From contig NZ_JAFEUV020000014.1 of NCBI RefSeq assembly GCF_017355915.2, positions 95,061 through 159,060 on the forward strand: DNA of 64,000 nt. Reading direction: 5' to 3'. The notes under the pieces are model-generated. The model saw only the letters and a list, made by a program, of their open reading frames with translations, was not told the origin of the DNA and searched no databases. The position numbers and the translations under genes are program-made. This DNA is from Telluribacter roseus (GTDB lineage: Bacteria > Bacteroidota > Bacteroidia > Cytophagales > Spirosomataceae). Of the stretch, positions 18,037-26,902 are shown in pieces (within the stretch, counting starts at the first letter, position 1; each line of letters starts with the position of its first letter).

Positions 18037-19065
18037 ATGGCTACCGTTAAGGAGAAAAAGAAAGAATCAGCTAACAAGTTGCAGCACCCTACCGAACGTT
18101 ACATGTTCTGGTATGAGAATATGCTCCTGCAGCGTCGTTTTGAAGAAAAAGCCGGCCAGCTATATGGCCAGCAGAAGATCCGCGGTTTCTGTCACCTGTA
18201 CATCGGGCAGGAAGCCTGCTCATCAGGCACAGCTTCGGCGCTTACCCCTGATGATAAGTATATAACTGCTTACCGCGACCACGGTATGCCCCTGGCACTG
18301 GGTACTGATCCCAAGGCTATCATGGCTGAGATGTATGGAAAAGAAACCGGTACCACCAAAGGAAAAGGTGGCTCGATGCACATTTTTGACAAAGAGCGCA
18401 ACTTCATGGGTGGACACGGTATCGTAGGAGCTCAGATCCCACTGGGAGCTGGTATCGCCTTTGCCGAGAAGTACAACAAAACCGGTAATGTATGTATCTG
18501 TTTCTTCGGAGACGGTGCTGTACGTCAGGGTGCCTTCCACGAAGCCTTCAACATGGCTATGACCTGGAAACTTCCGGTGATCTTTGTCGTAGAAAACAAC
18601 GGATACGCGATGGGTACCTCGGTGAGCCGTACCTCTAACGTAACTGAGCTCTATACCCTGGGCGAGGCGTACGATATGCCTTCGGAGCCCGTTGATGGTA
18701 TGAACGTAGAGGCCATTCACGATGCTGTATCACGTGCTGCTGATCGTGCCCGTAAGGGTGAAGGACCTACCTACCTTGAGTTCCGTACGTATCGCTACCG
18801 TGGTCACTCGATGTCGGATCCACAGAAGTACCGTACCAAAGAAGAGGTAGAAGAGTACAAGCAGCGCGACCCTATCGAGCAGGTAAAAGCTACCATTCTG
18901 GAAAACGGCATTGCTACTCAGGAAGATCTGGATGCTATCGAGGCCCGTATCAAAGCGATCGTAGCAGAGTCGGTACAATTTGCCGAGGAGTCTAAGTACC
19001 CCGATCCTAAGGAAGCCTACACAGATGTTTATGTTGACCAGGACTATCCGTTCATCATGGACTAA
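18037..19065 (+). CDS. pdhA: Pyruvate dehydrogenase E1 component, alpha subunit
   Basis: A 342-residue thiamin-diphosphate enzyme subunit that decarboxylates pyruvate for acetyl-CoA synthesis. Visible motifs are FCHLYIGQEA, YRDHGMPLALG, KGKGGSMHIFD, and the ThDP/Mg motif beginning FFGDGAVRQGAFHEA and ending ENNGYAMGTS, followed by the phospho-loop-like TYRYRGHSMSDPQKYR. ATG at 18037 is preferred over an in-frame upstream codon because MATVKEKKKES is the common short tail before the conserved start. The beta subunit is not adjacent, so alpha and beta genes are separated here. A terminator follows at 19084. Confidence 0.95.
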   Translation: MATVKEKKKESANKLQHPTERYMFWYENMLLQRRFEEKAGQLYGQQKIRGFCHLYIGQEACSSGTASALTPDDKYITAYRDHGMPLALGTDPKAIMAEMYGKETGTTKGKGGSMHIFDKERNFMGGHGIVGAQIPLGAGIAFAEKYNKTGNVCICFFGDGAVRQGAFHEAFNMAMTWKLPVIFVVENNGYAMGTSVSRTSNVTELYTLGEAYDMPSEPVDGMNVEAIHDAVSRAADRARKGEGPTYLEFRTYRYRGHSMSDPQKYRTKEEVEEYKQRDPIEQVKATILENGIATQEDLDAIEARIKAIVAESVQFAEESKYPDPKEAYTDVYVDQDYPFIMD

Positions 19066-19083
19066 GGTACCTGTATCCTATAA

Positions 19084-19124
19084 AAAAAGCCCGTCGTTGC
19101 CTTCCGGCTCCGGCGGGCTTTTTC
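19084..19124 (+). terminator. Rho-independent terminator after pdhA
   Basis: Stem AAAAAGCCCG (19084-19093) with CGGGCTTTTT (19114-19123); an inner CCGG-rich loop can pair further. It lies 18 bases after the pdhA stop. Confidence 0.85.
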
Positions 19125-19217
19125 AATTTATCTGATACTCTTTTCAATATAAAGGAACGCTAACAAGATATTTAGGGTTTTGTTTCGTTAAAGAGGAAAG
19201 AATTATAGTGCAACTTG

Positions 19218-19246
19218 TTTGAGTTAAAGAAGTTTTCATAACTTTG
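19218..19246 (+). promoter_or_regulatory. Promoter of the TPR protein gene
   Basis: TTTG (19218-19221), 17-nt spacer, TAACTTTG (19239-19246). This fits the Bacteroidota TTTG/TAnnTTTG pattern and sits 23 bases before the start codon. Confidence 0.6.
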
Positions 19247-19269
19247 CACTCCAAATTTCAACCATTTGT

Positions 19270-19971
19270 ATGAGCAAGAAAAATACTGCGGGTCCCGGGT
19301 TGGAGATAATCGAAAACCCCGAAGCTCTGGCCGGTCAAATTAACAAGGCCGAAGGCTTCTTCCGCACAAACCAAAAAGTGTTGTTGGGTATTGGTGGCGC
19401 TATTCTGGTAGCGCTTGTGGCGTTTGCCGGGTACCGGTTCTATATGGACGGTCAGGAAGAGGAAGCTCAACGCGCTCTTTCCAGCGTTATATATAACTTT
19501 GAAAGTGATTCATTGCAGCAGGCACTGAACGGTAGCGGCGGAAACGAAGGTTTATTGAGTATTGCGGATAGCTACGGTAGCACCGATGCCGGTAATCTGG
19601 CCAGCTTCTATGCCGGTGTTGCTCTGTTGAAACAAGGCAAGTACGATGAGGCTATTGAGCGTCTGAAAGATTTCAATTCATCGGATCTGTTGGTACAGGC
19701 TCGTGCCAAAGCATTGATCGGAGATGCTTATATGGAAAAAGGTCAGCCAGCTGAGGCGATTGACTACTACAAAAGAGCATCTGATTACGAAGCGAATCAG
19801 TTCTTCACTCCTATTTATTTGATGAAACTAGCGACTGCTCAGGAAAAAGCTAAGCAGCCTAAGGACGCTATTGCTTCCTATAAACGTATCATTGAGGAAT
19901 TCCCTATCTCGGCAGAAGTGGTAAATGCCAAGAAATACAAGGGACTCCTCGAGGGACAGGTCGGCGAGTAA
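19270..19971 (+). CDS. Membrane-anchored tetratricopeptide repeat protein
   Basis: A 233-residue protein with a cytosolic N-terminus, one transmembrane helix (VLLGIGGAILVALVAFAGYRF, about residues 37-57) and a periplasmic TPR solenoid. The repeats are visible as ASFYAGVALLKQGKYDEAIERL, AKALIGDAYMEKGQPAEAIDYY and YLMKLATAQEKAKQPKDAIASY. The layout resembles YfgM-type proteins that bind the SecYEG translocon with periplasmic chaperones, but partner and role are inferred. It has its own promoter and terminator, so it is monocistronic. Confidence 0.85.
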   Translation: MSKKNTAGPGLEIIENPEALAGQINKAEGFFRTNQKVLLGIGGAILVALVAFAGYRFYMDGQEEEAQRALSSVIYNFESDSLQQALNGSGGNEGLLSIADSYGSTDAGNLASFYAGVALLKQGKYDEAIERLKDFNSSDLLVQARAKALIGDAYMEKGQPAEAIDYYKRASDYEANQFFTPIYLMKLATAQEKAKQPKDAIASYKRIIEEFPISAEVVNAKKYKGLLEGQVGE

Positions 19972-19997
19972 TGGGTCACGTACCGCCTACCCCCATG

Positions 19998-20031
19998 AAA
20001 GGATAAAGCCGACCCGGCTTTATCCTTTTTT
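19998..20031 (+). terminator. Terminator after the TPR gene
   Basis: A perfect 14-bp stem, AAAGGATAAAGCCG (19998-20011) with CGGCTTTATCCTTT (20015-20028), ACC loop, then TTT. It separates the TPR gene from ribH. Confidence 0.88.
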
Positions 20032-20085
20032 GTTATTCACGGTTTATAGTCTTACACAAGTATCTAATCAACATCGACTCTTACT

Positions 20086-20580
20086 ATGTCTACTGCTCAT
20101 AAGAACCTCAGCGAATTCAGTACCGAAAGCCTCCCTGACATCAGCCAGCGTACGTTTGCCATTGTCGTAGCCGAGTGGAATACGGAAGTGACGGAGAAGC
20201 TCTTCGAAGGAGCTTACCAGACGCTGCTCAACCATGGTGCTACTCCCGAGCGTATCCTGCGTGGAAATGTACCGGGTAGTTTTGAACTGACGCTGGGATC
20301 GCAGTGGTTTGCGGAGCGTGACGATGTAGACGCCGTCATAGCGCTGGGAGCGGTGATCCAGGGCGAAACCAAGCATAACGATTACATCAACCATGCCGTA
20401 GCCCAGGGGCTTACTAACCTGTCGCTGAAGTACAACAAGCCCGCGATATTTGGAGTATTGACTCCCAATACCATGGAACAGGCGCTGGACCGCGCGGGTG
20501 GAAAACACGGTAATAAAGGAGATGAAGCCGCGATCACAGCTATCAAGATGCTGGGGCTTAAAGCGCAGGCTGCTCGATGA
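20086..20580 (+). CDS. ribH: 6,7-dimethyl-8-ribityllumazine synthase
   Basis: A 164-residue enzyme that condenses 5-amino-6-ribitylaminouracil with 3,4-dihydroxy-2-butanone 4-phosphate in the penultimate step of riboflavin synthesis. Diagnostic motifs are VVAEWNTEVTEKLFEGA, the phosphate/substrate loop VPGSFELTLGSQWF, ALGAVIQGETKHNDYI (with the catalytic-region His) and FGVLTPNTMEQALDRAGGKHGNKG. Length is standard. The stop overlaps the start of the next gene by four bases (ATGA). Confidence 0.97.
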   Translation: MSTAHKNLSEFSTESLPDISQRTFAIVVAEWNTEVTEKLFEGAYQTLLNHGATPERILRGNVPGSFELTLGSQWFAERDDVDAVIALGAVIQGETKHNDYINHAVAQGLTNLSLKYNKPAIFGVLTPNTMEQALDRAGGKHGNKGDEAAITAIKMLGLKAQAAR

Positions 20581-20840
20581 ACGAGAAGTTATGGATTGAT
20601 ATAGTAGGGTGGATAGGATCCGTATTGGTGGTCGGTGCCTACGCTCTGAATATTAGTGGCCGCCTGCGCGCCGATGCCCCCTCCTACTTGTGGGCCAATG
20701 TCGCAGGAAGTATAGGCTTGATCATAAACACTGCCTATGCAGGGGCCTACCCTTCAACCGGTGTCAACGTAGTGTGGGTTTTCATTGGCCTGTGGGGGCT
20801 CTGGAAAAGGAAGAAACTAGTAAAGATTCCTAAGTTATAG
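20577..20840 (+). CDS. Small integral membrane protein, CBU_0592-like
   Basis: An 87-residue hydrophobic protein with three predicted helices: about residues 7-25 (IVGWIGSVLVVGAYALNIS), 37-55 (YLWANVAGSIGLIINTAYA) and 61-78, then a basic tail KRKKLVKIPKL. It resembles the CBU_0592 family of small PQ-loop-like membrane proteins of unknown function. The ATGA overlap with ribH indicates translational coupling; a flavin link is possible but unproven. Confidence 0.75.
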   Translation: MNEKLWIDIVGWIGSVLVVGAYALNISGRLRADAPSYLWANVAGSIGLIINTAYAGAYPSTGVNVVWVFIGLWGLWKRKKLVKIPKL

Positions 20841-20893
20841 TACCCGTAGTACCTGTTTAATCATCCGTTTTTTACAATCAATCACTAAGTAAG

Positions 20894-22252
20894 ATGCAAG
20901 TCTGGAAATTTGGCGGCACCTCGGTTGGAAAGCCTGAGCGCATGCATTCGATCAGAAACCTAATTACGTCTACCGATACGCGAAAGATCGTGGTACTGTC
21001 GGCTCTGTCGGGTACTACCAATGCCCTGATCTCCATGGGAGAGTCAGCCAAAGCGAACAATGATGCCGAAGCTACCCAGAAGGTAGATGAACTGAAAGCC
21101 CACTACGATAGCTTTATCCAGGAGCTGTACCAGACCGAAGAAGGCCTGGCGACGGGACGTAAGGTCGTGGAGAATGAATTTTCGTTTATCCGTTCGCTGA
21201 TCGGCATTCGTCCTTTTACCATTAAGCAGGAGAAAGAACTGGTGGCCGAAGGGGAGCTACTGAGTACGCAGATGTTCCAGGCGTACCTGGCTGAGCAGGG
21301 TGAAAACTCGGTGCTGTTCCCGGCCCTTGAGTACATGCGCATTGATGCCGATGGCGAGCCCGAGCTGGATGTGATTGAGAGGAAACTGACTACCATGCTG
21401 GAGCAGCACCCCGACAAGCAACTGATCATTACGCAGGGCTTTATCTGCCGCAATCCGCGCGGACAGATAGATAACCTGAAGCGCGGTGGCTCTGACTATA
21501 CGGCTTCGCTGATTGGTGGAGCGATCCGGGCCGAGGAGATCCAGATCTGGACCGACATCGACGGCATGCACAACAACGATCCCCGCATCGTGAAGCGTAC
21601 GTTCCCGATTCGTGAGCTGACCTTTGAAGAAGCGGCTGAGCTGGCCTACTTTGGCGCCAAGATCCTGCACCCAAGTACCATTACGCCCGCCAAGATGCGT
21701 AATGTACCGGTACGCTTAAAAAATACGCTGGAACCCGCGGCTCCGGGTACTCTCATTGCCAACCAGACTACTGACCGTGACATCAAGGCTATTGCGGCCA
21801 AGGATAACATCACGGCTATCTACATTCACTCGACCCGTATGCTGAATGCCTACGGCTTCCTGCGTCGGGTGTTCGAGGTATTTGAGAAGTACAAGACCCC
21901 GGTGGATATGATTACTACTTCGGAAGTATCAGTATCCGTTACCATTGATAATCCGGAGCGTCTGGCTGATATTACCGCCGAATTGCGCGAGTTTGCCGAC
22001 CTGGAAGAGCACGATCTGGAGCAGTCCATCATTTGCATCGTGGGTAACTTCAGCGCCGACAAGGAAGGTATTGCTCTGAAAGTACTGGATGCCCTGAAGC
22101 ACATACCGATCCGGATGATCTCCTACGGAGCTTCTGAGCACAACCTTTCGCTCCTGATTCATACCAAGTACAAAGCCGATGCTCTGAATGCCCTCAACGA
22201 GCGCCTCTTCTACTATGAAGATGCGATGAAGGGAATTTTTACGGCACCGTAA
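20894..22252 (+). CDS. lysC: Aspartate kinase
   Basis: A 452-residue kinase that phosphorylates aspartate at the start of lysine, threonine and methionine synthesis. KFGGTSVGKPERM is at residues 5-17, GEGELL-type loop AEGELLSTQM at about 120, RGGSDYTASLIGGAI at about 198, and WTDIDGMHNNDPRIV at about 216. Two ACT domains follow (about 300-375 and 380-450), so allosteric control by pathway products is likely. It is monofunctional, with no homoserine dehydrogenase domain. A terminator follows at 22272. Which isoenzyme symbol applies is uncertain. Confidence 0.94.
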   Translation: MQVWKFGGTSVGKPERMHSIRNLITSTDTRKIVVLSALSGTTNALISMGESAKANNDAEATQKVDELKAHYDSFIQELYQTEEGLATGRKVVENEFSFIRSLIGIRPFTIKQEKELVAEGELLSTQMFQAYLAEQGENSVLFPALEYMRIDADGEPELDVIERKLTTMLEQHPDKQLIITQGFICRNPRGQIDNLKRGGSDYTASLIGGAIRAEEIQIWTDIDGMHNNDPRIVKRTFPIRELTFEEAAELAYFGAKILHPSTITPAKMRNVPVRLKNTLEPAAPGTLIANQTTDRDIKAIAAKDNITAIYIHSTRMLNAYGFLRRVFEVFEKYKTPVDMITTSEVSVSVTIDNPERLADITAELREFADLEEHDLEQSIICIVGNFSADKEGIALKVLDALKHIPIRMISYGASEHNLSLLIHTKYKADALNALNERLFYYEDAMKGIFTAP

Positions 22253-22271
22253 TAAATATACCTATTTTTGT

Positions 22272-22300
22272 AGCCTCGTACTCACCGTACGAGGCTTTTA
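22272..22300 (+). terminator. Terminator after aspartate kinase
   Basis: Stem GCCTCGTAC (22273-22281) with GTACGAGGC (22287-22295), five-base loop, then TTTT. It begins about 20 bases after the stop codon. Confidence 0.8.
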
Positions 22301-22317
22301 GTTTATTCTTATTTGAT

Positions 22318-23592
22318 ATGCTACAGACAACCTTTATACGTGATAACAGGGAGTTAACCATTGCCGGACTTACCAAGAAGCGCTTTGCCAACGCCGAAAG
22401 TGCGGTAGATCTTATCCTGAACCTGGACCGTCTGCGCCGGGAGACCCAGCAGGAGCTTGATTCTATACTGGCTCAGTCCAATGCCAAAGCCAAGGAGATC
22501 GGTGGATTAATGAAACAAGGCAAGAAAGAGGAAGCTGAGGCCGCCAAAGCCGAAACAGCCTCTTTGAAGGAGCGCTCCAAGGCACTGGATGAGCAACTGA
22601 AAAAGATTGAAACCGAGCTACAGGACGAACTGGTAAAGCTACCTAACCTTCCGCATGAAAGCGTACCCGAAGGCCGCACCGCCGACGATAACGTAACGGT
22701 ACTGGAGCAGGGTAAAAAGCCGGTACTTCCCGAAGGGCATCTCCCCCACTGGGAGCTGATCAAGAAGCTGGATATTATAGATTTTGAACTGGGCAATAAA
22801 ATTTCCGGAGCGGGCTTTCCCGTTTACAAAGGCAAAGGGGCTCGTCTGCAGCGGGCAATGATCTCGTTCTTCCTGGATGAAGCGGCCAAAGCGGGTTATA
22901 CCGAGATACAGCCCCCGATCCTGGTCAACGCTGACTCCGGCTTCGGAACCGGCCAGCTTCCCGACAAGGAAGGACAAATGTACCACGCCACCGCCGACGA
23001 TCTGTACCTGATCCCGACGGCCGAGGTACCTATTACCAATATCTACCGCGACGTCATTCTGCAGGAGAGTGAGCTTCCCGCTAGGAACGCCGGCCATACT
23101 CCCTGTTTCCGCCGCGAAGCCGGTAGCTGGGGCGCCCACGTACGCGGCCTCAACCGCCTGCACCAGTTCGACAAGGTGGAGATCGTACAGATCCGGAGGC
23201 CGGAGGAATCCTACGCAGCCCTGGACGAGATGGTAGACCACGTAAAAGGTCTGCTCGAAAAGCTGGAACTCCCCTACCGGATTCTGCGGCTCTGCGGGGG
23301 CGATATGGGCTTTACCTCCGCACTTACCTTTGACTTTGAGGTGTGGTCGGCGGCGCAGGAGCGCTGGCTGGAGTGTAGCTCCGTATCTAACTTTGAAAGC
23401 TACCAGGCTAACCGTCTGAAGCTGCGCTACAAAGTAGAAGGCAAGACGCAGCTCCTGCATACACTGAATGGCTCCGCGCTGGCCCTGCCCCGCATCGTAG
23501 CCGCTCTGCTCGAAAACAATCAGCAGGCCGACGGTAGTATCCGTATTCCACAGGCACTGGTACCTTACTGTGGATTTGATAGAATCGGGTAA
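22318..23592 (+). CDS. serS: Serine-tRNA ligase
   Basis: A 424-residue class II aminoacyl-tRNA synthetase. An N-terminal antiparallel coiled coil (about 28-110, Lys/Glu/Ala rich) binds the long variable arm of tRNA-Ser. The catalytic core shows TAEVPITNIYRD, motif 2 in CFRREAGSWGAHVRGLNRLHQF, and motif 3 near LHTLNGSALALPRIVAALLEN. Complete and normal in length. ATG at 22318 begins the conserved MLQ...RDN start. Confidence 0.97.
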   Translation: MLQTTFIRDNRELTIAGLTKKRFANAESAVDLILNLDRLRRETQQELDSILAQSNAKAKEIGGLMKQGKKEEAEAAKAETASLKERSKALDEQLKKIETELQDELVKLPNLPHESVPEGRTADDNVTVLEQGKKPVLPEGHLPHWELIKKLDIIDFELGNKISGAGFPVYKGKGARLQRAMISFFLDEAAKAGYTEIQPPILVNADSGFGTGQLPDKEGQMYHATADDLYLIPTAEVPITNIYRDVILQESELPARNAGHTPCFRREAGSWGAHVRGLNRLHQFDKVEIVQIRRPEESYAALDEMVDHVKGLLEKLELPYRILRLCGGDMGFTSALTFDFEVWSAAQERWLECSSVSNFESYQANRLKLRYKVEGKTQLLHTLNGSALALPRIVAALLENNQQADGSIRIPQALVPYCGFDRIG

Positions 23593-23620
23593 AGCTACTT
23601 TTACTTTCGGATAAAATATA

Positions 23621-23656
23621 AAAAGCCGCTAGCTGATGAAGGCTAGCGGCTTTTGT
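23621..23656 (+). terminator. Terminator after serS
   Basis: A 13-bp perfect stem, AAAAGCCGCTAGC (23621-23633) with GCTAGCGGCTTTT (23642-23654), eight-base loop. It lies in the convergent gap between serS and the QorB-like gene and is near symmetric, so probably bidirectional. Confidence 0.88.
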
Positions 23657-23690
23657 TTAACCCATTCAGTCTATCTTACATAAAGTACTT

Positions 23691-24542
23691 TTAAGCACCT
23701 TTGAGTGTCTCAGCGACCGTTTCCGACAGCGGAGTAGTGGGGCGGCCAATGAGTGCGGAAAGCTGACGACTTTCATCATACAAAGCATCCTCCGCAGCAG
23801 CGGCATCCCATCCGGCAATAGCCTGCGCCAATCCCTCCGGCAAGCCAAAGCTGGCAAGAGTAGCGGCATATTCATCCTGTGACATGTTTTTGTACGGAAT
23901 GGCTTTGCCCGTTTGCAGAGAAACTTCGGCAGCCAGATCACTAAGTGTGAACGCTTCATCACCGGCCAGTTCGTACACTTTGCCCTCGTGCCCTTCACCC
24001 GTTAACACAGCTACTGCCGCTTCTGCATAGTCGGCGCGTGCCGCTGAAGATATTCTGCCCTCACCGGCACTGCCAATAAAGGCACCTGCGGCCAAAGCAC
24101 CCGGAATAGAGCCAGCGTAGTTTTCGGTATACCAGCCATTGCGGAGGAGTGTGTAGGGAATACCTGCCTCTTTCAGCGCAGCCTCCGTAGCGCGATGTTC
24201 GCCCGCGAGACTAATTTTGGAGATATCAGCATGGAGAAGGCTTGTATACACGATCCATCTGACACCGGCTTTCTTCGCTGCCTCAATGACATCCTGGTGC
24301 TGCTTCGCCCGTTTTCCTGCTTCGCTACCTGAGATGAACAACAGGGTATCTATCCCACTCAAAGCACTATCCAGCGTTTCGGGCTTGTTGTAATCGGCTT
24401 CGCGCGCCTCTACGCCTAGGTCAGCCGCCTTCTGTGGCGAACGAACCAGCGCAACAAGGCTGTCGGCGGATACTTTCCCTTTCAATTTGTCAATGACGAG
24501 GCGGCCTAAGTGCCCCGTAGCTCCAGTGATTCCTATTTTCAT
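23691..24542 (-). CDS. qorB: NmrA-like NAD(P)H:quinone oxidoreductase (QorB type)
   Basis: A 283-residue atypical short-chain dehydrogenase. The Rossmann motif GITGATGHLG is at the N-terminus, LLFISGSEAGKRAKQHQDVIEAAKKAGV at about 89-116, and YTSLLHAD plus NGWYTENY further on. This matches E. coli QorB (YtfG), an NADPH-dependent quinone reductase. No classical YxxxK active site is present, as in that family. An AraC-type regulator gene lies 168 bases upstream on the same strand and may control it. Confidence 0.87.
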   Translation of the reverse strand: MKIGITGATGHLGRLVIDKLKGKVSADSLVALVRSPQKAADLGVEAREADYNKPETLDSALSGIDTLLFISGSEAGKRAKQHQDVIEAAKKAGVRWIVYTSLLHADISKISLAGEHRATEAALKEAGIPYTLLRNGWYTENYAGSIPGALAAGAFIGSAGEGRISSAARADYAEAAVAVLTGEGHEGKVYELAGDEAFTLSDLAAEVSLQTGKAIPYKNMSQDEYAATLASFGLPEGLAQAIAGWDAAAAEDALYDESRQLSALIGRPTTPLSETVAETLKGA

Positions 24543-24710
24543 TGTACGTTACGTTTTAATTTACTTTTTCCATTGCGACATCCATCACAACAGTCTTCGC
24601 TGGATCTCTCAATGAGTACCTGCTCTGGATTACGGGTACAAAGTTCGTACCTGGCCAGGGGCCGGAAAAGGTAATAATGGGACTAAGTATGATACTTTTG
24701 GGATGACAGA

Positions 24711-25580
24711 CTACGTGGTGAACTGCTCCCTGAACTCAACCGGCGTGTTGCCATTGTGTTTGCGGAAGTACTTGATAAAGTTGGTAGGCTCCTGAAAGCC
24801 CAGCTCATACCCTATTTCTTTGATGCTTTCACTGGTATGGGACAGGAGCCTCTTTGCCTCCAGCATTACCCTGTCGTTAATGATGGCTTTAGGAGACTTA
24901 CCCAGTACCTTAGAGGTCGCCTGGTTCAACCGCTTTTCGGACACGCTCAGGCTGGCGGCATAGCTGCTGACCTGTTTTACTTGTTTGTAGCGGGCTTCTA
25001 CCAGCTCTTTGAATAGAACCGTATACTCCAGATCGGCGCCTTTCCTGATCTCTATGAAATTCTGTCGCCTTCGTTCCCGCTCGGCCAGTAGCAGGAAATT
25101 GTGCAGGTAGTTTTTCAGTATGTCTGGCTGGTACACTTCATCGCTGGCCTGCAGCTCTCTTTCCATAAGGGAAAAGAGGCTGGAAAGTACCGGCGAGGCC
25201 TCATCGAGTTGCAGGTAGGATATCCCCAAAAGATCATTGAACAGAATGGTACTGCGTAAGTACCTGATGTCCGCCTCCGACCTGCAAAAGAAATTATCGG
25301 TGAATAGGATGGCCTTCGCCTCAAATCCGCCCCTGGAATCAAACAGTTGAACGGTATCCTTATTCAGGAACAGTAGCGTGTTGGGCTGTATAGGTACAGG
25401 ATTGAAATCAACTATGTGAGTAGGAGTACCCGTCTGAAACCAGACAATGTGATAAAACGCGGTACGATGTGGGGCGGTGAGTTCCTGTCGGCTCTGTTTG
25501 AATAGTGCTGAGATAGATACAATCTCAAATTCAAAGGGCATGCCCTCCTTGAAATCATAACTTTTGATCGGCTCTGTCAT
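24711..25580 (-). CDS. AraC-family transcriptional regulator
   Basis: A 289-residue regulator with a cupin-like N-terminal sensor (FYHIVWFQTGTPTHIVDF and the following strands) and a C-terminal double HTH (about 190-289): YAASLSVSEKRLNQATSKVLG then IKEIGYELGFQEPTNFIKYF, ending HNGNTPVEFREQF. It precedes the QorB-like gene on the same strand, so regulation of that quinone reductase, perhaps in response to a redox-active or aromatic compound, is plausible but not shown. Confidence 0.9.
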   Translation of the reverse strand: MTEPIKSYDFKEGMPFEFEIVSISALFKQSRQELTAPHRTAFYHIVWFQTGTPTHIVDFNPVPIQPNTLLFLNKDTVQLFDSRGGFEAKAILFTDNFFCRSEADIRYLRSTILFNDLLGISYLQLDEASPVLSSLFSLMERELQASDEVYQPDILKNYLHNFLLLAERERRRQNFIEIRKGADLEYTVLFKELVEARYKQVKQVSSYAASLSVSEKRLNQATSKVLGKSPKAIINDRVMLEAKRLLSHTSESIKEIGYELGFQEPTNFIKYFRKHNGNTPVEFREQFTT

Positions 25581-25654
25581 CGTAGCGAAACCTTTTGGTC
25601 AGTACCTGGTCAGTGTGTGCTTCTGTACTTTCATGTACTGACGGAAGGTAATGC

Positions 25655-26902
25655 TCACACCCTGGCAGCCTCTCTTTTAGGAAAAGCCAGCCAGATGAAA
25701 TAGATCGTCAGCGCCACTATACCCGCCTGCATCAGGTAGTCTACTACCAGCGCCGAAGAGGCGAAGACATCCGCCGGAGACAGGTACTTGGGCATATCCA
25801 TCCGCCACCAGTACGACGGGTGCACCACGCACAGCAGATTATACAGCAGCAACAACCCTACCTGTGTCTTATCTTTCCAGTTAATGATGTAGAATACCAG
25901 CGGGAGCAGAAACAGAAATATGTAGTTACTGTAAGCGCTCTGCTGCACGATCATCATGGTAGCGTATATGATCACCCATACGTGCGAGAGCATCAGGTAA
26001 AAGGGAGCCGTGCGCAGCCGCCAGCCCGCCAGGGTACCCAGCCCCACCGACAGCAGCAAGCCAATCCAGTTCCAGAACTTCTCCCCCGTACCAATGGAGT
26101 TCATGGCCCAGGGATTAAGTACCGACAGGACATTGGGGGCGCGCAGTACATCGGCTTCCCCCAGCGGCTGTGTAAACTCCCACCCCACCAGACTGTAAAG
26201 TACCGCCAGCGAAATAAGACCTGCTACGCTGAGGGTAAGCAGCATCTTGATCTTCTCCGTCTCGAGCAGGAACAGGGGGACGAAGATAAGCACGAAAATA
26301 GCCTTCGTCATCATCAGTCCCAGGGCTAGTACCAGGCTGTAGGCTACCACGCTCCGGGTGCGCTGCCGCACCAGCCAGGCCAGTACCACAAACAGCCACA
26401 TCCAAACATCTTCCTGCGCCCCTACCACGCATAAGATCAACGAACCGGGCAGAATCAGGTACAGCAGTGCCTTGTACAGCAGTACCTCCCTCGGCTGACT
26501 ATTCCGGTAGAATAGCCACGACAGTCCCAGTGCCACGCCATCCATGAGTGTCATGATCAGCACTACCATCCGGGGACTGTACCAGAGCTTGGCGCCGGCG
26601 CCCAGAAAGTAAGAGTACAAGGGTGAGTAGGGCGACCAGAAATCAAGATATACCACTTTACCGGCAGCGGCGGCACTCGCCATGTTCCAGAAGCCGATTA
26701 CATCCGAAGTAGGCTCAAAACCGGCAACAAGGTACACCGCCAGGAAGGGAAGCAGGCGAAACACGATCCAGCCACCTATCAGGAGGGTAAGGGCGCCCGT
26801 ATTTTTGAGCCGGGCCGTAATGGCCGCCCGCATGTATAGTACTACGCCTACCAGTAGCAGGGCAGCCAGACTCAAGCCTACTTTGGCTAGTATAATACTC
26901 AT
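25655..26902 (-). CDS. Polytopic membrane protein, GT-C glycosyltransferase-like (paralogue 2)
   Basis: A 415-residue protein with about ten transmembrane helices. The first extracytoplasmic loop has FEPTSDVIGFWNMASAAAAG and VVYLDFWSPYSPLYSYFLG, similar to the Asp-containing loop of DUF2029/GT87-type polyprenyl-phosphate mannosyltransferases. It is a tandem paralogue of the gene just upstream: both share a DFWS-Y/H-SPLY-type segment and a GAQEDVW/GQEEVW motif. The start ATG at 26902 overlaps the stop of that gene by four bases (ATGA), so they are translationally coupled. Function inferred only as transfer of a sugar to a lipid or surface glycan. Confidence 0.72.
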   Translation of the reverse strand: MSIILAKVGLSLAALLLVGVVLYMRAAITARLKNTGALTLLIGGWIVFRLLPFLAVYLVAGFEPTSDVIGFWNMASAAAAGKVVYLDFWSPYSPLYSYFLGAGAKLWYSPRMVVLIMTLMDGVALGLSWLFYRNSQPREVLLYKALLYLILPGSLILCVVGAQEDVWMWLFVVLAWLVRQRTRSVVAYSLVLALGLMMTKAIFVLIFVPLFLLETEKIKMLLTLSVAGLISLAVLYSLVGWEFTQPLGEADVLRAPNVLSVLNPWAMNSIGTGEKFWNWIGLLLSVGLGTLAGWRLRTAPFYLMLSHVWVIIYATMMIVQQSAYSNYIFLFLLPLVFYIINWKDKTQVGLLLLYNLLCVVHPSYWWRMDMPKYLSPADVFASSALVVDYLMQAGIVALTIYFIWLAFPKREAARV

